Notes under the pieces: generated by a model | The model's input: the letters and a program-made list of their open reading frames with translations, nothing else | Database searches by the model: none | Told to the model about the DNA's origin: nothing | Made by a program: the position numbers and the translations under genes | NCBI RefSeq assembly: GCF_004011865.1 | Contig: NZ_RKLP01000006.1 | Span: 248,001 to 312,000 of the forward strand | Length of the DNA: 64,000 nucleotides | Source of the DNA: Prescottella agglutinans | Lineage (GTDB): Bacteria; Actinomycetota; Actinomycetes; Mycobacteriales; Mycobacteriaceae | Direction: 5' to 3' | In this document: piece by piece, positions 7,510-15,712 of the stretch | Layout of the letters: each line of letters begins with the position of its first letter | Numbering within the stretch: the stretch's first letter is position 1

Positions 7510-8688
7510 GTGAAAGCTGTGACCTGGCAAGGAAGACGACACGTCAGTGTCGACACGGTCCCGGATCCTGCGATCAGAGAGTCGACCGATGCGATCGTAG
7601 AAGTGACGACCACGAATATCTGCGGCTCCGATCTCCACCTGTACGAGTTGCTCGGGCCGTTCATGAATCCCGGCGACATCCTCGGGCACGAGCCCCTCGG
7701 TGTCGTCAGAGAAGTCGGTCGCGAAGTCGGGGATCTCTCGGTGGGTGACCGGGTGGTCATACCGTTCCAGATCTCGTGTGGGCATTGTTTCATGTGCGAA
7801 AGTGGCCTTCAAACCCAGTGCGAGACAACGCAGGTGAGGTCCGAGGGAACGGGAGCAGCCCTGTTCGGCTACTCCAAACTCTACGGAAGCGTACCTGGCG
7901 GGCAGGCCCAGTACCTGCGGGTCCCTCAGGCACAGTACACCCACATCAAAGTTCCGGAGGGGCCCCCGGATGACCGCTTCGTCTACCTGTCCGATGTGCT
8001 GCCCACTGCCTGGCAGGCGGTAGCGTATGCGGGCGTTCACGGCGGTCAGTCGTTGACCGTGTTCGGCCTCGGTCCCATCGGCGACATGGCGGCTCGTATC
8101 GCCACGCAGCGAGGGGTGCGGGTCATCGGGGTCGACTTGGTTCCCGAACGCCTTGCGCGACTGCGGGATCGTGGTATCGAGGTACTCGACCTACGCGAAC
8201 ACGATGACATCGGTGCAACCGTCAGGGACCTGACCGACGGCCGGGGTTCCGATGCCGTGATCGACGCGGTGGGCATGGAAGCGCACGGGTCGGCCGGCGC
8301 GAAGCTTGTGCAACAGGCGGCTTCGTACATGCCCGATGTGGTTGCTGCGCCACTGTTCACCCATGCCGGTATCGACAGGCTCGCCGCATTGAACGCGGCG
8401 ATCGACGTCGTCCGCCGGGGCGGGACGATCTCGATCGTCGGCGTCTACGGGGGTGCCCTCGACCCGCTGCCGATGTTCGAGATCTTCGACAAGCAGATCC
8501 AGATTCGGATGGGGCAAGCGAATGTCAAGCGTTGGGTGGACGACATCCTCCCGCTCCTGATCGATGGCGATCCGCTCGGTGTCGAAACGTTCGCCACCCA
8601 TCGCCTTCCGTTGAGCGACGCTCCGCACGCGTACGAGATCTTCCAGAAGAAGGAAGACGGCGCAGTGAAGATCCTCCTGCAGCCCTGA
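7510..8688 (+). CDS. Zinc-dependent alcohol dehydrogenase family protein
   Basis: A 392-residue medium-chain dehydrogenase. The catalytic zinc site shows in NICGSDLHL and GHEPLG, the structural-zinc cysteines in SCGHCFMCESG, and the NAD(P) loop in VFGLGPIGDMAA. It resembles the formaldehyde-dehydrogenase-like or threonine-dehydrogenase-like branch with a long insert. The substrate is unknown. GTG 7510 is supported by GGAGGAG seven bases upstream; the ATG at 7453 lies inside the SigF-type promoter and is rejected. Confidence 0.9.
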   Translation: MKAVTWQGRRHVSVDTVPDPAIRESTDAIVEVTTTNICGSDLHLYELLGPFMNPGDILGHEPLGVVREVGREVGDLSVGDRVVIPFQISCGHCFMCESGLQTQCETTQVRSEGTGAALFGYSKLYGSVPGGQAQYLRVPQAQYTHIKVPEGPPDDRFVYLSDVLPTAWQAVAYAGVHGGQSLTVFGLGPIGDMAARIATQRGVRVIGVDLVPERLARLRDRGIEVLDLREHDDIGATVRDLTDGRGSDAVIDAVGMEAHGSAGAKLVQQAASYMPDVVAAPLFTHAGIDRLAALNAAIDVVRRGGTISIVGVYGGALDPLPMFEIFDKQIQIRMGQANVKRWVDDILPLLIDGDPLGVETFATHRLPLSDAPHAYEIFQKKEDGAVKILLQP

Positions 8689-8716
8689 CGTCCGCCACAG
8701 TGCCGTCCTCGATCGG

Positions 8717-9202
8717 TCATTCATCGGCGATGCAGTGCGCGAGCATGTCCAGCGCGTGTCCCGCGGTCGTCTCGACCACGTCGTCCGGGTGGCCGGCGAA
8801 TGTCTTCATCTGCGTGGTCACGGTGCCCCGGTCGTACAGACCGAACCACACTGTTCCGGGATCCTGGCCATCGTGCGCCCCCGGTCCGGCGGCGCCCGTC
8901 ACTGCGATCACCGTGTCGGCGCCCAACAGGCGGGCGGTGCTGGCGGCCATCGTCGCCGCGCTGTCCGCCGAGACGACGGGACCCGGCGGGACCTGTAACA
9001 ACTGATGTTTGACCTCGCGGGAATACGCGACGATGCTGCCGCGGAACCAAGCGGAGGAATTCGGCGCCGCTCCCAGTAGGCATGAGATGCGGCCGCCGGT
9101 CAGAGATTCTGCGGTGGCGACCTGTCGCCCGGACGAAGCAGCGAGGTCGGCCACTTTCTCGGCCAGCGAGGACGGCGTGTCATCGTCTGGGGCACTGGTC
9201 AT
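8717..9202 (-). CDS. CinA C-terminal domain protein (nicotinamide-nucleotide amidase type)
   Basis: 161 residues covering only the CinA C-terminal domain (PncC-like). The conserved ATAESLTGGRIS, AYSREVKHQLL and AVTGAAGPGAHDGQDPGTVW blocks are present. The domain deamidates NMN to NaMN in the pyridine nucleotide salvage cycle; the N-terminal MoCF-like domain of full CinA is absent. ATG 9202 has GGGGAGG about 12 bases upstream. An in-frame extension to 9352 is rejected because it is unconserved and covers this ribosome site. It converges on the alcohol dehydrogenase. Confidence 0.88.
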   Translation of the reverse strand: MTSAPDDDTPSSLAEKVADLAASSGRQVATAESLTGGRISCLLGAAPNSSAWFRGSIVAYSREVKHQLLQVPPGPVVSADSAATMAASTARLLGADTVIAVTGAAGPGAHDGQDPGTVWFGLYDRGTVTTQMKTFAGHPDDVVETTAGHALDMLAHCIADE

Positions 9203-9385
9203 TGTTCGGTTATACCTCCCCGGTGTCCGTCGGCTTCCGGCATCGTCCACGCCCGCATCGCTTCCTCCCTGGCTGCGGTGATCCTCTGGGATCATCACTG
9301 CAACAGCAGCTTTGGTGGTGATTGCTGCGGTGGCCCTGGCCGCGCTCGCCATATGACGGGTGCATCAGCCTGGTCGGCGGAACCG

Positions 9386-10120
9386 TCACTCCGATCCGCC
9401 GGTCACCTTGTCCAGGAGTTGGTGGGCGACGGCACGCAACTTGACGTTCGACTCTTGAGAGGTGCGGACCAATCGGTCGAACGCGTCCTGTGAGGAAACG
9501 CCGTGAAGCGCCATGACGACACCGATCGCGTGGTCGATGTCGGCCCGTGAGGTGAGCGCTGCCTGAAGGTTTCGAATGGAACGCACTGCCCGCCGGTGTC
9601 GCTCCGCCTGCAGCAATGCCGTCACCGCCGCTGTCGTGAAGACCTCGAGGATCGATTCGTCCAGCGACTGGAAGCCCTGGGGATCGTTGCTGTAGAGATT
9701 GAACGAACCATGGGTCTCGTCGGAGAGCACCAGCGGAAGTGCTATGAAGCTCTTGATGCCGATTCGGGCTGCGGGTTCCACCAGTTCCGGCCAGGCGGCG
9801 CGGACTTGTTCCATGTCCGCTATCACGGGCCGGCCCTCTCGGGCAGCGGCCAGGCACGGTCCTCGGTCGCCCGAGTACTGGACCGCATCGACATCCCGAA
9901 CGTGCGGATGGTTTGCCGCGACGGTTTCGGCGGTGCCGTCGGTCAGGAGCATGATGCCTGCCAGATCGGCATCCGGAACGATCCGCACAACGCTGTCGAC
10001 GAGGTGTTGGAGTACCACCACGAGGTCGTCGTACTCGTCCAGAACGTCGGACAACTCCTGCAGGGCGGCGTTGAGGTCGTCGAAGCGCTCATCCAACGAG
10101 TCGATCTCGTCGGTGTTCAT
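9386..10120 (-). CDS. GAF-ANTAR domain regulator
   Basis: A 244-residue soluble regulator. A GAF sensor domain occupies about residues 30-165 and an ANTAR RNA-binding domain about 178-238 (RADIDHAIGVVMALHGVS, then DAFDRLVRTSQESNVKLR). ANTAR proteins bind paired hairpins in nascent RNA and prevent termination; the GAF ligand is unknown. It begins 31 bases after the STAS gene with GTGAGG as ribosome site, so the two form an operon beside the sigF pair. Confidence 0.9.
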   Translation of the reverse strand: MNTDEIDSLDERFDDLNAALQELSDVLDEYDDLVVVLQHLVDSVVRIVPDADLAGIMLLTDGTAETVAANHPHVRDVDAVQYSGDRGPCLAAAREGRPVIADMEQVRAAWPELVEPAARIGIKSFIALPLVLSDETHGSFNLYSNDPQGFQSLDESILEVFTTAAVTALLQAERHRRAVRSIRNLQAALTSRADIDHAIGVVMALHGVSSQDAFDRLVRTSQESNVKLRAVAHQLLDKVTGGSE

Positions 10121-10151
10121 TCCAGCCTCACTTCAGAGCACGGCCGTGGGA

Positions 10152-10586
10152 TCAGGACATCTGGCCAATCGGATCGCAGCCCACTGCGGATTCGACCGTC
10201 GGATGGCACGCGATGAGTTGACCGGCCCCGGTAGCCGCGAGGGCACGGTCGACTCCCCTTGTGGCAGTGACGAGTTTGAATTCGAAGCCGTGGTCGCGAG
10301 CACGTTCCTTCGCTTCGACGAGTGCGGATGTGGCATCGATACTGACGAAGTCGATCCGCGACAGGTCGAGCACGATAAGGTCGCCGTCGGTGAAGCCGTC
10401 GGCGGTGACTTCCTCGAGCACCGCGTTGTAGGTGTGGCGGAAGCGGTCGATGGAGTTCATGTCCAAGCTGGCGCTGAACTCGATGACGGCCACGGCAGGG
10501 GGTGAAGTCCACGCTGGCCGCTCGCAATCGGTCCCTGGGGCGTCCGATCGAACTGAGGTGTTTGCGGGGATAGCAGAATCAGGCAC
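10152..10586 (-). CDS. STAS domain anti-sigma factor antagonist
   Basis: A 144-residue STAS protein. It has an unconserved 30-residue N-terminus and then the fold AVIEFSASLDMNSIDRF, LIVLDLSRIDFVSIDATSAL. The Ser in FVSIDAT is at the position phosphorylated in SpoIIAA/RsbV proteins. It probably frees SigF by binding the anti-sigma factor encoded 1.0 kb upstream. The GTG at 10586 has GGAGG four bases away. No clear promoter was found; the GTTT-N12-GGGTAC at 10720-10741 has too short a spacer. Confidence 0.85.
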   Translation of the reverse strand: MPDSAIPANTSVRSDAPGTDCERPAWTSPPAVAVIEFSASLDMNSIDRFRHTYNAVLEEVTADGFTDGDLIVLDLSRIDFVSIDATSALVEAKERARDHGFEFKLVTATRGVDRALAATGAGQLIACHPTVESAVGCDPIGQMS

Positions 10587-10750
10587 ACCGTGCCTCCGTC
10601 CCGTACGAACGAATGTCCCGGGGAACGCGCCGGCTCGATCCCGCGCCGGTGGCCAGAAGATTCGTCTCTGGTGTAACTCGAGGCTGTCTGCTCAACCCAC
10701 TTCGATCTCCTATTCGACCGTACCCCTTCTGCCGGTGAAACGGTGGACGG

Positions 10751-10775
10751 GTTTCCGGGAAGGAGGAATGGGTAG
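10751..10775 (+). promoter_or_regulatory. Orphan SigB/SigF-type promoter facing the 3' end of sigF
   Basis: GTTT (10751-10754) - 15 bases - GGGTAG (10770-10775) on the plus strand. No plus-strand gene follows. Transcription would enter the sigF gene antisense from about base 10782. GGAAGGAGG inside the spacer is probably chance. Confidence 0.45.
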
Positions 10776-10843
10776 TCCGTCGGCGGACGGTTCTTCTGCA
10801 GAGCCGTACCGCGGATCTGGCCGGGATCGTGGAGCGAAAGGAT

Positions 10844-11620
10844 CTATCTCTCCGCCTGCTCGCGAAGCTTGGCGAGTGTGCCCGACAGGATGCGTGAGAC
10901 ATGCATTTGGGAGATTCCGATCCGCTCGGCGATCTGCGACTGTGTCTGGTTACCGAAGAAGCGCAGCAAGAGCACGGTCCGTTCCCGGTCGGGCAGGTCT
11001 TCGAGCAGGACTCGCAGCACCTCGCTGTTCTCGACGTCGGCGAGATCGCTGTCGAGGTCTCCCAGTACGTCGGCGAGGGTCAGTCCGGTTTCGGTTCCCG
11101 CTGCCTCGGCGTCCACGGAGAGGGTTCGATAGCCGCTCGCGGCCTGCAGGCCCTGGACGACGTCCTCCTCGCTGACGCCCAGTTCGGCGGCCAATTCGCG
11201 TGTGGTCGGTGAGCGCCCCAGCCGCTGCGACAGGCTCGATGCGACCTTGGCGATGTCCAGGTGCAGTTCCTTCAACCGTCGCGGCACACGAACTGCCCAG
11301 CCGGCATCCCGGAAGTGGCGGCGCACTTCGCCCATGATCGTCGGTACCGCGAACGCGAGAAAGTCCGATCCGCGATGGACGTCGAAGCGATCCACCGCAT
11401 TGACGAGGCCGAGACTGGCTACCTGTAGGAGGTCGTCGAACGGCTCGCCGCGTCGGTCGAAGCGGCGCGCGATGTGCTCCGCGAGCGGTAGGCAGCGGGT
11501 GATGATGTCACGGCGCAGATCCAGGCGGATCGGATCGTCCGGGTCGAGTGAACTCAACGACACGAACATCGGTTTCACATCGCTGTACTCATCGGGCCGG
11601 TCGGCGACGTGTCGGCTCAC
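10844..11620 (-). CDS. sigF: RNA polymerase sigma factor of the SigB/SigF/SigG family
   Basis: A 258-residue group 3 sigma factor. Region 2 contains EPFDDLLQVASLGLVNAVDR, region 3 the VRVPRRLKELHLDI stretch, and region 4 the helix-turn-helix SQIAERIGISQMHVSRILS near the C-terminus. This is the general-stress class, which reads GTTT / GGGTA promoters. Its start overlaps the anti-sigma stop by 4 bases, the usual rsbW-sigF arrangement. Several promoters of that type lie within 10 kb on each side. The name sigF is by family, not by direct comparison. Confidence 0.92.
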   Translation of the reverse strand: MSRHVADRPDEYSDVKPMFVSLSSLDPDDPIRLDLRRDIITRCLPLAEHIARRFDRRGEPFDDLLQVASLGLVNAVDRFDVHRGSDFLAFAVPTIMGEVRRHFRDAGWAVRVPRRLKELHLDIAKVASSLSQRLGRSPTTRELAAELGVSEEDVVQGLQAASGYRTLSVDAEAAGTETGLTLADVLGDLDSDLADVENSEVLRVLLEDLPDRERTVLLLRFFGNQTQSQIAERIGISQMHVSRILSGTLAKLREQAER

Positions 11621-12057
11621 GTCATGTCACCGCCACGCAAGGAGAAGGAGATCGTCACCGTGGACGAGTTGCCGTCACCGTTGCCGAGGTGTCGGTGCAA
11701 CTCGAGTTCGTCGGTGAGCGTCCGCAGAACGTGCCACCCGAATCGACGCTCGTACGGCCAGTCGACGTCCGACCTCGTGGTCGAGACGCCGGCGGAGAAC
11801 CGGAACTCGTCGGGAGAAAGCCTAAAGCAGCAGACGATCTCGGTTCCCGAGAGTGCGATTCGCACGAGGGTACTGCAGGCCTCGTCCACGGCGAGGCGCA
11901 GATCGGCAATCTGATCGAGATTCATGTTGCACTGTCCGGCGAGGGCTGCAGACACCCCGCGGATCGGGCCCAGCTGTGAGGCTTCAGCTGGGGTACGCAG
12001 TTCGATTACCGGTCCAAAATTCTCGGACTCTCTCCTGCTCGCGCAACTCTGAGTCAT
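11617..12057 (-). CDS. Anti-sigma factor with HATPase domain (RsbW/UsfX type)
   Basis: A 146-residue serine-kinase-type anti-sigma factor. The N-box helix is DLRLAVDEACSTLVRIA, and a degenerate G2 region follows (GWHVLRTLTDEL). It should bind SigF and be countered by unphosphorylated STAS proteins such as that at 10152. ATG 12057 follows GAGGGATC. Extension of the frame to 12171 would run over the SigF-type promoter and is rejected. It is coupled to sigF by an ATGA overlap. Confidence 0.85.
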   Translation of the reverse strand: MTQSCASRRESENFGPVIELRTPAEASQLGPIRGVSAALAGQCNMNLDQIADLRLAVDEACSTLVRIALSGTEIVCCFRLSPDEFRFSAGVSTTRSDVDWPYERRFGWHVLRTLTDELELHRHLGNGDGNSSTVTISFSLRGGDMT

Positions 12058-12125
12058 GATCCCTCGCTCGAAAGCGATCCGGCCGCGGCCTTGATGGGTG
12101 GCTCGACGGCTCCGACCATTCAGAA

Positions 12126-12150
12126 GTTCCCGCGCCAGACGATTCCAAAC
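12126..12150 (-). promoter_or_regulatory. SigF-type promoter of the anti-sigma/sigF operon
   Basis: On the minus strand GTTT (12147-12150) - 15 bases - GGGAAC (12126-12131), about 69 bases before the anti-sigma ATG. The same GGGAAC -10 is found before DUF6131 at 20884. It implies autoregulation. Confidence 0.55.
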
Positions 12151-12174
12151 GTGTGTTCGGGGTTCTGTCACGGT

Positions 12175-13392
12175 TCATCGACCGACACTGCCCGCCGAGC
12201 GCGCGAGATGATGCCTCGTGACCGACTCGTAGATCCGTTCGGTTTCGTCGGCTATGCGATCCCACGAGTAGCGTTGCACGGCTCGATCTCGCCCGGCATG
12301 ACCGAACTCCTCACGCCGCACCGGTTCACCCAGGAGTCCGTGCAACGCCCGCGCGAGCGCGTCGGAATTGCGCGGCGGAACGTGGATTCCGGTGATGCTG
12401 TCGACGACCGTGTCGGTGAGCCCACCCACTGCGCTCGCCACGACCGGCTTCGAACAAGCCATCGCTTCGAGCGGAACGATCCCGAACGGCTCGTACCACG
12501 GTGAGCAGACGACCACATCGGTCGACCGCAGCAGTTCGGGCATGAGGGTTCTCGGTATCGGTCCCGGCATCGCCAGTCGGTCGGCCACGCCCAGATCGAC
12601 TGCCAGCGCGAGCAACCTCTGTCCCTCGACGTCGTCGGCGACGTCGCCGTCCGCGGGCCCCCCGGCGATCACGAGCTCGGCATACGGGAGCTTCGGCAGC
12701 GAGCGGATCGCAACGTCGAATCCTTTGCGGGGGACCAGCCGCCCGATGCTCGTGAGCCGCAGGCGATCGCTGCGCGGAGCACGGGGACCGTCCGGTCGGA
12801 ACTCCTCGACGTCGACGCCTGACGGCACGACGGTGATGTGCGAGCGCGGGACCCCCATGCGAACCAGTTCGAAGACCTCGTCCGAGCATGTCGCGGCTAC
12901 CGCGTCCACGCTCTGTCCCAGTTTGCACTCCAAGGGGATTCGCTCCGGTGGGCTCGTATCCGCAGCGCCCTGATAGCGCCTCTTGACGATGCCCAGCGCG
13001 TGGAAGGTGTGGACGACCGGGAGATTGCAGGTCCGGCTCGCGAGGCTGGCGGTCAGTCCGGACGTCCAGAAGTGCGAGTGGACGACGTCGAAGTCGTACC
13101 GGGAGAAATGGTCCCGCAGACCACACGCGAACTCCTGCATGTGAGGGAGAAGCTCGTCCTTCGGGACCTTTTCCGGTGGTCCGGCCGGCACGTGGACCAG
13201 GTCGTACCCGTCCGGCGCCCGGACCACGTCCGGTGCCGCCTCGCTGTCCCGACGCGTGAAGACGACGACTTCGTGGCCATGCCCGACCAGCGCGGCGGAC
13301 AGCGCCGCCACGTGGACGTTCTGTCCGCCGGAGTCCACCCCGCCCATGGCGGCGAGCGGATTGGCGTGACAGGAGACCATCGCGATCTTCAT
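12175..13392 (-). CDS. Glycosyltransferase family 4 protein
   Basis: A 405-residue GT-B retaining glycosyltransferase. The N-terminal domain has the acceptor-side GGVDSGGQNVHVA loop. The C-terminal domain has the donor-site SIGRLVPRKGFD and the E-x7-E motif in EPFGIVPLEAM. It resembles the MshA/sucrose-synthase-like GT4 enzymes; donor and acceptor are unknown. ATG 13392 has GGAGG nine bases upstream. The gene starts only 30 bases after gvpK on the same strand with no promoter seen, so it may be the last gene of the gas vesicle operon. Confidence 0.88.
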   Translation of the reverse strand: MKIAMVSCHANPLAAMGGVDSGGQNVHVAALSAALVGHGHEVVVFTRRDSEAAPDVVRAPDGYDLVHVPAGPPEKVPKDELLPHMQEFACGLRDHFSRYDFDVVHSHFWTSGLTASLASRTCNLPVVHTFHALGIVKRRYQGAADTSPPERIPLECKLGQSVDAVAATCSDEVFELVRMGVPRSHITVVPSGVDVEEFRPDGPRAPRSDRLRLTSIGRLVPRKGFDVAIRSLPKLPYAELVIAGGPADGDVADDVEGQRLLALAVDLGVADRLAMPGPIPRTLMPELLRSTDVVVCSPWYEPFGIVPLEAMACSKPVVASAVGGLTDTVVDSITGIHVPPRNSDALARALHGLLGEPVRREEFGHAGRDRAVQRYSWDRIADETERIYESVTRHHLARSAGSVGR

Positions 13393-13422
13393 CGGCTAGT
13401 ACCTCCGTCACGAGTCTTCCCG

Positions 13423-13761
13423 TCATTCATCGGCCAGGAGCGGACCGAGCGGACCGAGATCGATGTTCAGGTCCTCGGGGGTGAGTCCGAAGTGCTCGCG
13501 TAACTCCTCCATTTTCTCCTCGAGCCGCATCAGCGTGGTCCCGATCCGCTCGATCTGGGCATCGGACAGGTCGCCGACATCGACCCGGCGCAGGGCCTGT
13601 CGCTCCATCAGTTGACGCAGCAGCTCGACCAGCGTGAGCACCAATGCGACGAGACCACGTTCGACGGACTCGGGATCCGAATCGATTCGCTGCCGTAACG
13701 ACGGCGCCCGTCCCGGGGCCGGATCGACCTCCGGCGTGTCCCTGTCGTCGGGATCCTTCAC
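13423..13761 (-). CDS. gvpK: Gas vesicle protein GvpK
   Basis: 112 residues with the GvpK core: RIDSDPESVERGLVALVLTL, the LLRQLMERQALRRVD helix, and ERIGTTLMRLEEKMEELR. GvpK is an accessory factor needed for vesicle assembly. The GTG at 13761 is set by the GTGA overlap with the upstream GvpA-like gene. The C-terminus carries a short LGPLGPLL repeat. It is the last clear gvp gene of the cluster. Confidence 0.93.
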   Translation of the reverse strand: MKDPDDRDTPEVDPAPGRAPSLRQRIDSDPESVERGLVALVLTLVELLRQLMERQALRRVDVGDLSDAQIERIGTTLMRLEEKMEELREHFGLTPEDLNIDLGPLGPLLADE

Positions 13762-13961
13762 TGGCCTCGGTCCAGCGTCTGCTCGGGCGGCGGCATCAGC
13801 GCGCTGACCGACGACACCAGCGTTCGCAGCGATATGTGGACCATGTCCACGTCCGCGATGGACAGGGTGATCTCGCCGGCCACCACGACACCGCCGCCGA
13901 GGACACGATCGAGCAGGTCCACCAGCGCGATCCGGCGATCTGGATATGCAGCGACGCTCAT
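13758..13961 (-). CDS. gvpS: GvpA/GvpJ-like gas vesicle protein, short (GvpS position)
   Basis: A 67-residue GvpA-family protein. It has the core IALVDLLDRVLGGGVVVAG and the following strand-helix ITLSIADVDMVHISLRTLVS, with almost no tail. GvpA-fold proteins build or cap the vesicle shell. The order (after GvpL, before GvpK) equals gvpS in Streptomyces clusters. ATG 13961 overlaps the GvpL stop by 4 bases. Confidence 0.9.
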   Translation of the reverse strand: MSVAAYPDRRIALVDLLDRVLGGGVVVAGEITLSIADVDMVHISLRTLVSSVSALMPPPEQTLDRGQ

Positions 13962-14740
13962 TTCGTTCTCGATTCGTCGGCGGTGAACGAGTACGGCGGC
14001 CACGGACCGGTGATGACCGTCTCGGCACCCTCGATGCGGTCGTTGATCGCCTCGACGGCGGAGGTGAACTCGCGGGTGCGACGGTTGTCGACCAGATAGG
14101 ACGCGTTGAGAATCTCCCAGGACTGTTCGGGGGCCAGACCGGGGGCCGACGGGCGTTGTCGAACGGCGGCGACTGCGACGCGCTCCAGTTCCGAATAGAT
14201 TTCGTCGGCAATCGCCGCAGCGGCGGATTCCGCGTCCTCCCGAGCAGCGGCCTGCGCTCGTCTGCGCATGAGATACGCGGTCCCCGAGGTTGGTCCGCTC
14301 TCGTCCGAGGCGGGAACCTTCTCGGCGAGCCTGTCACGGTGTCCGTAGGATCGCACACCCCATTCCGTCCGGTCCGCGATTCTGTCCAGCGCCGCTTCGA
14401 GTTCATCCACCCTCTCGCGCAACATGGCTCGCACACGTTCGTCGTCGTAGTACACCGTGGCGAGACGAAGGGGTATGGTCGCGCCCCCTGCGCAGATGGC
14501 GGCAACGACCGCGTCGTGACGGCGTGCGGTATCCGAGAGCCAATCGAGATCCTCGAGGTTGCGGTGCAGCGCGGCCTCCCCGAATTCGTCGAGAGCGACC
14601 GACCCGACGACGGCCGCCAAACCCGAGTCGGCCACGGTGCGCAACGATTCGCCCGCTACACCCCGGATGCCGGAGATGCCGCCCGGGAAGGAACCGTCGG
14701 ACGTGACCGCATAGACCCACACGCCCTCATTCCCGGTCAC
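13958..14740 (-). CDS. gvpL: Gas vesicle protein GvpF/GvpL family (second copy)
   Basis: A 260-residue GvpF/L protein. It starts VWVYAV, has the conserved IPLRLATVYYDDERVRAML centre and ends with the typical ITGPWPPYSF. GvpF/L proteins bind GvpA monomers during assembly. The GTG at 14740 overlaps the previous gene by 14 bases and starts right before the conserved strand. It shares its fold but little sequence with the copy at 15713. Confidence 0.92.
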   Translation of the reverse strand: MTGNEGVWVYAVTSDGSFPGGISGIRGVAGESLRTVADSGLAAVVGSVALDEFGEAALHRNLEDLDWLSDTARRHDAVVAAICAGGATIPLRLATVYYDDERVRAMLRERVDELEAALDRIADRTEWGVRSYGHRDRLAEKVPASDESGPTSGTAYLMRRRAQAAAREDAESAAAAIADEIYSELERVAVAAVRQRPSAPGLAPEQSWEILNASYLVDNRRTREFTSAVEAINDRIEGAETVITGPWPPYSFTADESRTK

Positions 14741-15143
14741 GACGGTGCTCCTGGTCCTCCGGCTGGTCGGCCTCGACCGATTGCCGGCCGGGAGCGGCGA
14801 GATCCCCGGCGGTGCGGTTCCCCGCCTCCAGTGCGGCGATGCGGTCACGCAGGCGGCGGTTCTCCAGTTCGAGGTCGTTGCTACCTCCGGTGAGCCAGGG
14901 ATCGTGCTCCCACCAGTCGATTCCGACCTCGCGCGCGGTCTCCAACGAGGCGATGACCAAGCGGAGCTTGATGGTCAGAAGTTCGATATCGAGAAGGTTG
15001 ACGCGAATGTCGCCGGCGATGACGATGCCCTTGTCCAGGACGCGTTCGAGGATGTCCGCCAGATTCGCCGGTTCGTGTCCGGCGCCACCGAGACCCTGAC
15101 CGTACGGTTGCGGGTAGCCGGCTCCGCCTCCAGCCCGCGTCAC
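14727..15143 (-). CDS. gvpJ: GvpA/GvpJ-like gas vesicle protein with C-terminal tail
   Basis: A 138-residue protein. A Gly/Tyr-rich leader (to about 25) precedes the GvpA fold (LADILERVLDKGIVIAGD, then VNLLDIELLTIKLRLVIAS). It ends with a charged helical tail containing ENRRLRDRIAALEAG and a polar end. The long tail points to a GvpJ-like minor shell protein. The GTG 15143 overlaps the GvpO stop by 4 bases. Confidence 0.88.
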   Translation of the reverse strand: MTRAGGGAGYPQPYGQGLGGAGHEPANLADILERVLDKGIVIAGDIRVNLLDIELLTIKLRLVIASLETAREVGIDWWEHDPWLTGGSNDLELENRRLRDRIAALEAGNRTAGDLAAPGRQSVEADQPEDQEHRRDRE

Positions 15144-15460
15144 CGCTCCGCGCCCCTCGGCGACCGGCCACGCGTGTACTGCTGAATCCGCTTGTAGGAA
15201 AGCAGCATTCCGTCCAAGTCCATGTCCACGGCGTAGATCGCCAGGACGTCGGACGACGACGGAATCCTGCGATCCTCGACGACCTCTACCTCGACGGACC
15301 ATCCTTCGTCGCTGGGCGCGACGGATACGGCCCCGACGGGCGGACACCCGGTGAGCTCGGCGATCTGACGGGATGCTTCCGCGGCGGCCTGCGGTGCGGT
15401 CAGATCGGGACTCGCACCGGCGTCGTTCGGCATTTCATCTGGATCTCGTGGACCGGACAT
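15140..15460 (-). CDS. gvpO: Gas vesicle protein GvpO
   Basis: 106 residues with the GvpO signature VEVEVVEDRRIPSSSDVLA, then YAVDMDLDGMLLSYKRIQQY. GvpO is an accessory or regulatory protein of the vesicle gene set. ATG 15460 begins three bases after the GvpG stop, which itself lies within the ribosome-site region. In Streptomyces gvpO heads the cluster. Here it sits inside, between gvpG and gvpJ. Confidence 0.92.
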   Translation of the reverse strand: MSGPRDPDEMPNDAGASPDLTAPQAAAEASRQIAELTGCPPVGAVSVAPSDEGWSVEVEVVEDRRIPSSSDVLAIYAVDMDLDGMLLSYKRIQQYTRGRSPRGAER

Positions 15461-15463
15461 TCC

Positions 15464-15709
15464 TCACTCCGTTCCGCCGCTTGTCTCACGCCCCGTCATT
15501 CGGGCAACCACTTGCTCCTCGGCGCGCGCGGCCTCTTCCTCGGAGATCTGCCCCGACGCGCGAGCATTGTCGATGTCGTCGAGCTGGCGTCGCAGGGCGG
15601 CTGGGCTGTAGAGCTCCTCCTCCACCTGTCGGCGAACTATGTCTCCGAGCCACACCACGCCGCGCACAGGCGCCAGGGGGAGTCCGAGGACGGCAGAGAA
15701 GATTCCCAT
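15464..15709 (-). CDS. gvpG: Gas vesicle protein GvpG
   Basis: 81 residues. The hydrophobic N-terminal GLPLAPVRGVVWLGDIVRRQ and the charged helix YSPAALRRQLDDIDNARASG are the GvpG pattern. It acts with GvpF/L in assembly. It starts three bases after the gvpF stop. Confidence 0.92.
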   Translation of the reverse strand: MGIFSAVLGLPLAPVRGVVWLGDIVRRQVEEELYSPAALRRQLDDIDNARASGQISEEEAARAEEQVVARMTGRETSGGTE

Positions 15710-15712
15710 GGC

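Noticed and set aside
9203-9352. N-terminal extension of the CinA-domain protein
   Set aside because: The extra 50 residues are unconserved and cover the ribosome site GGGGAGG for the ATG at 9202.
10720-10741. GTTT-N12-GGGTAC on the minus strand as promoter of the STAS gene
   Set aside because: The spacer is three bases shorter than in every good match of this window.
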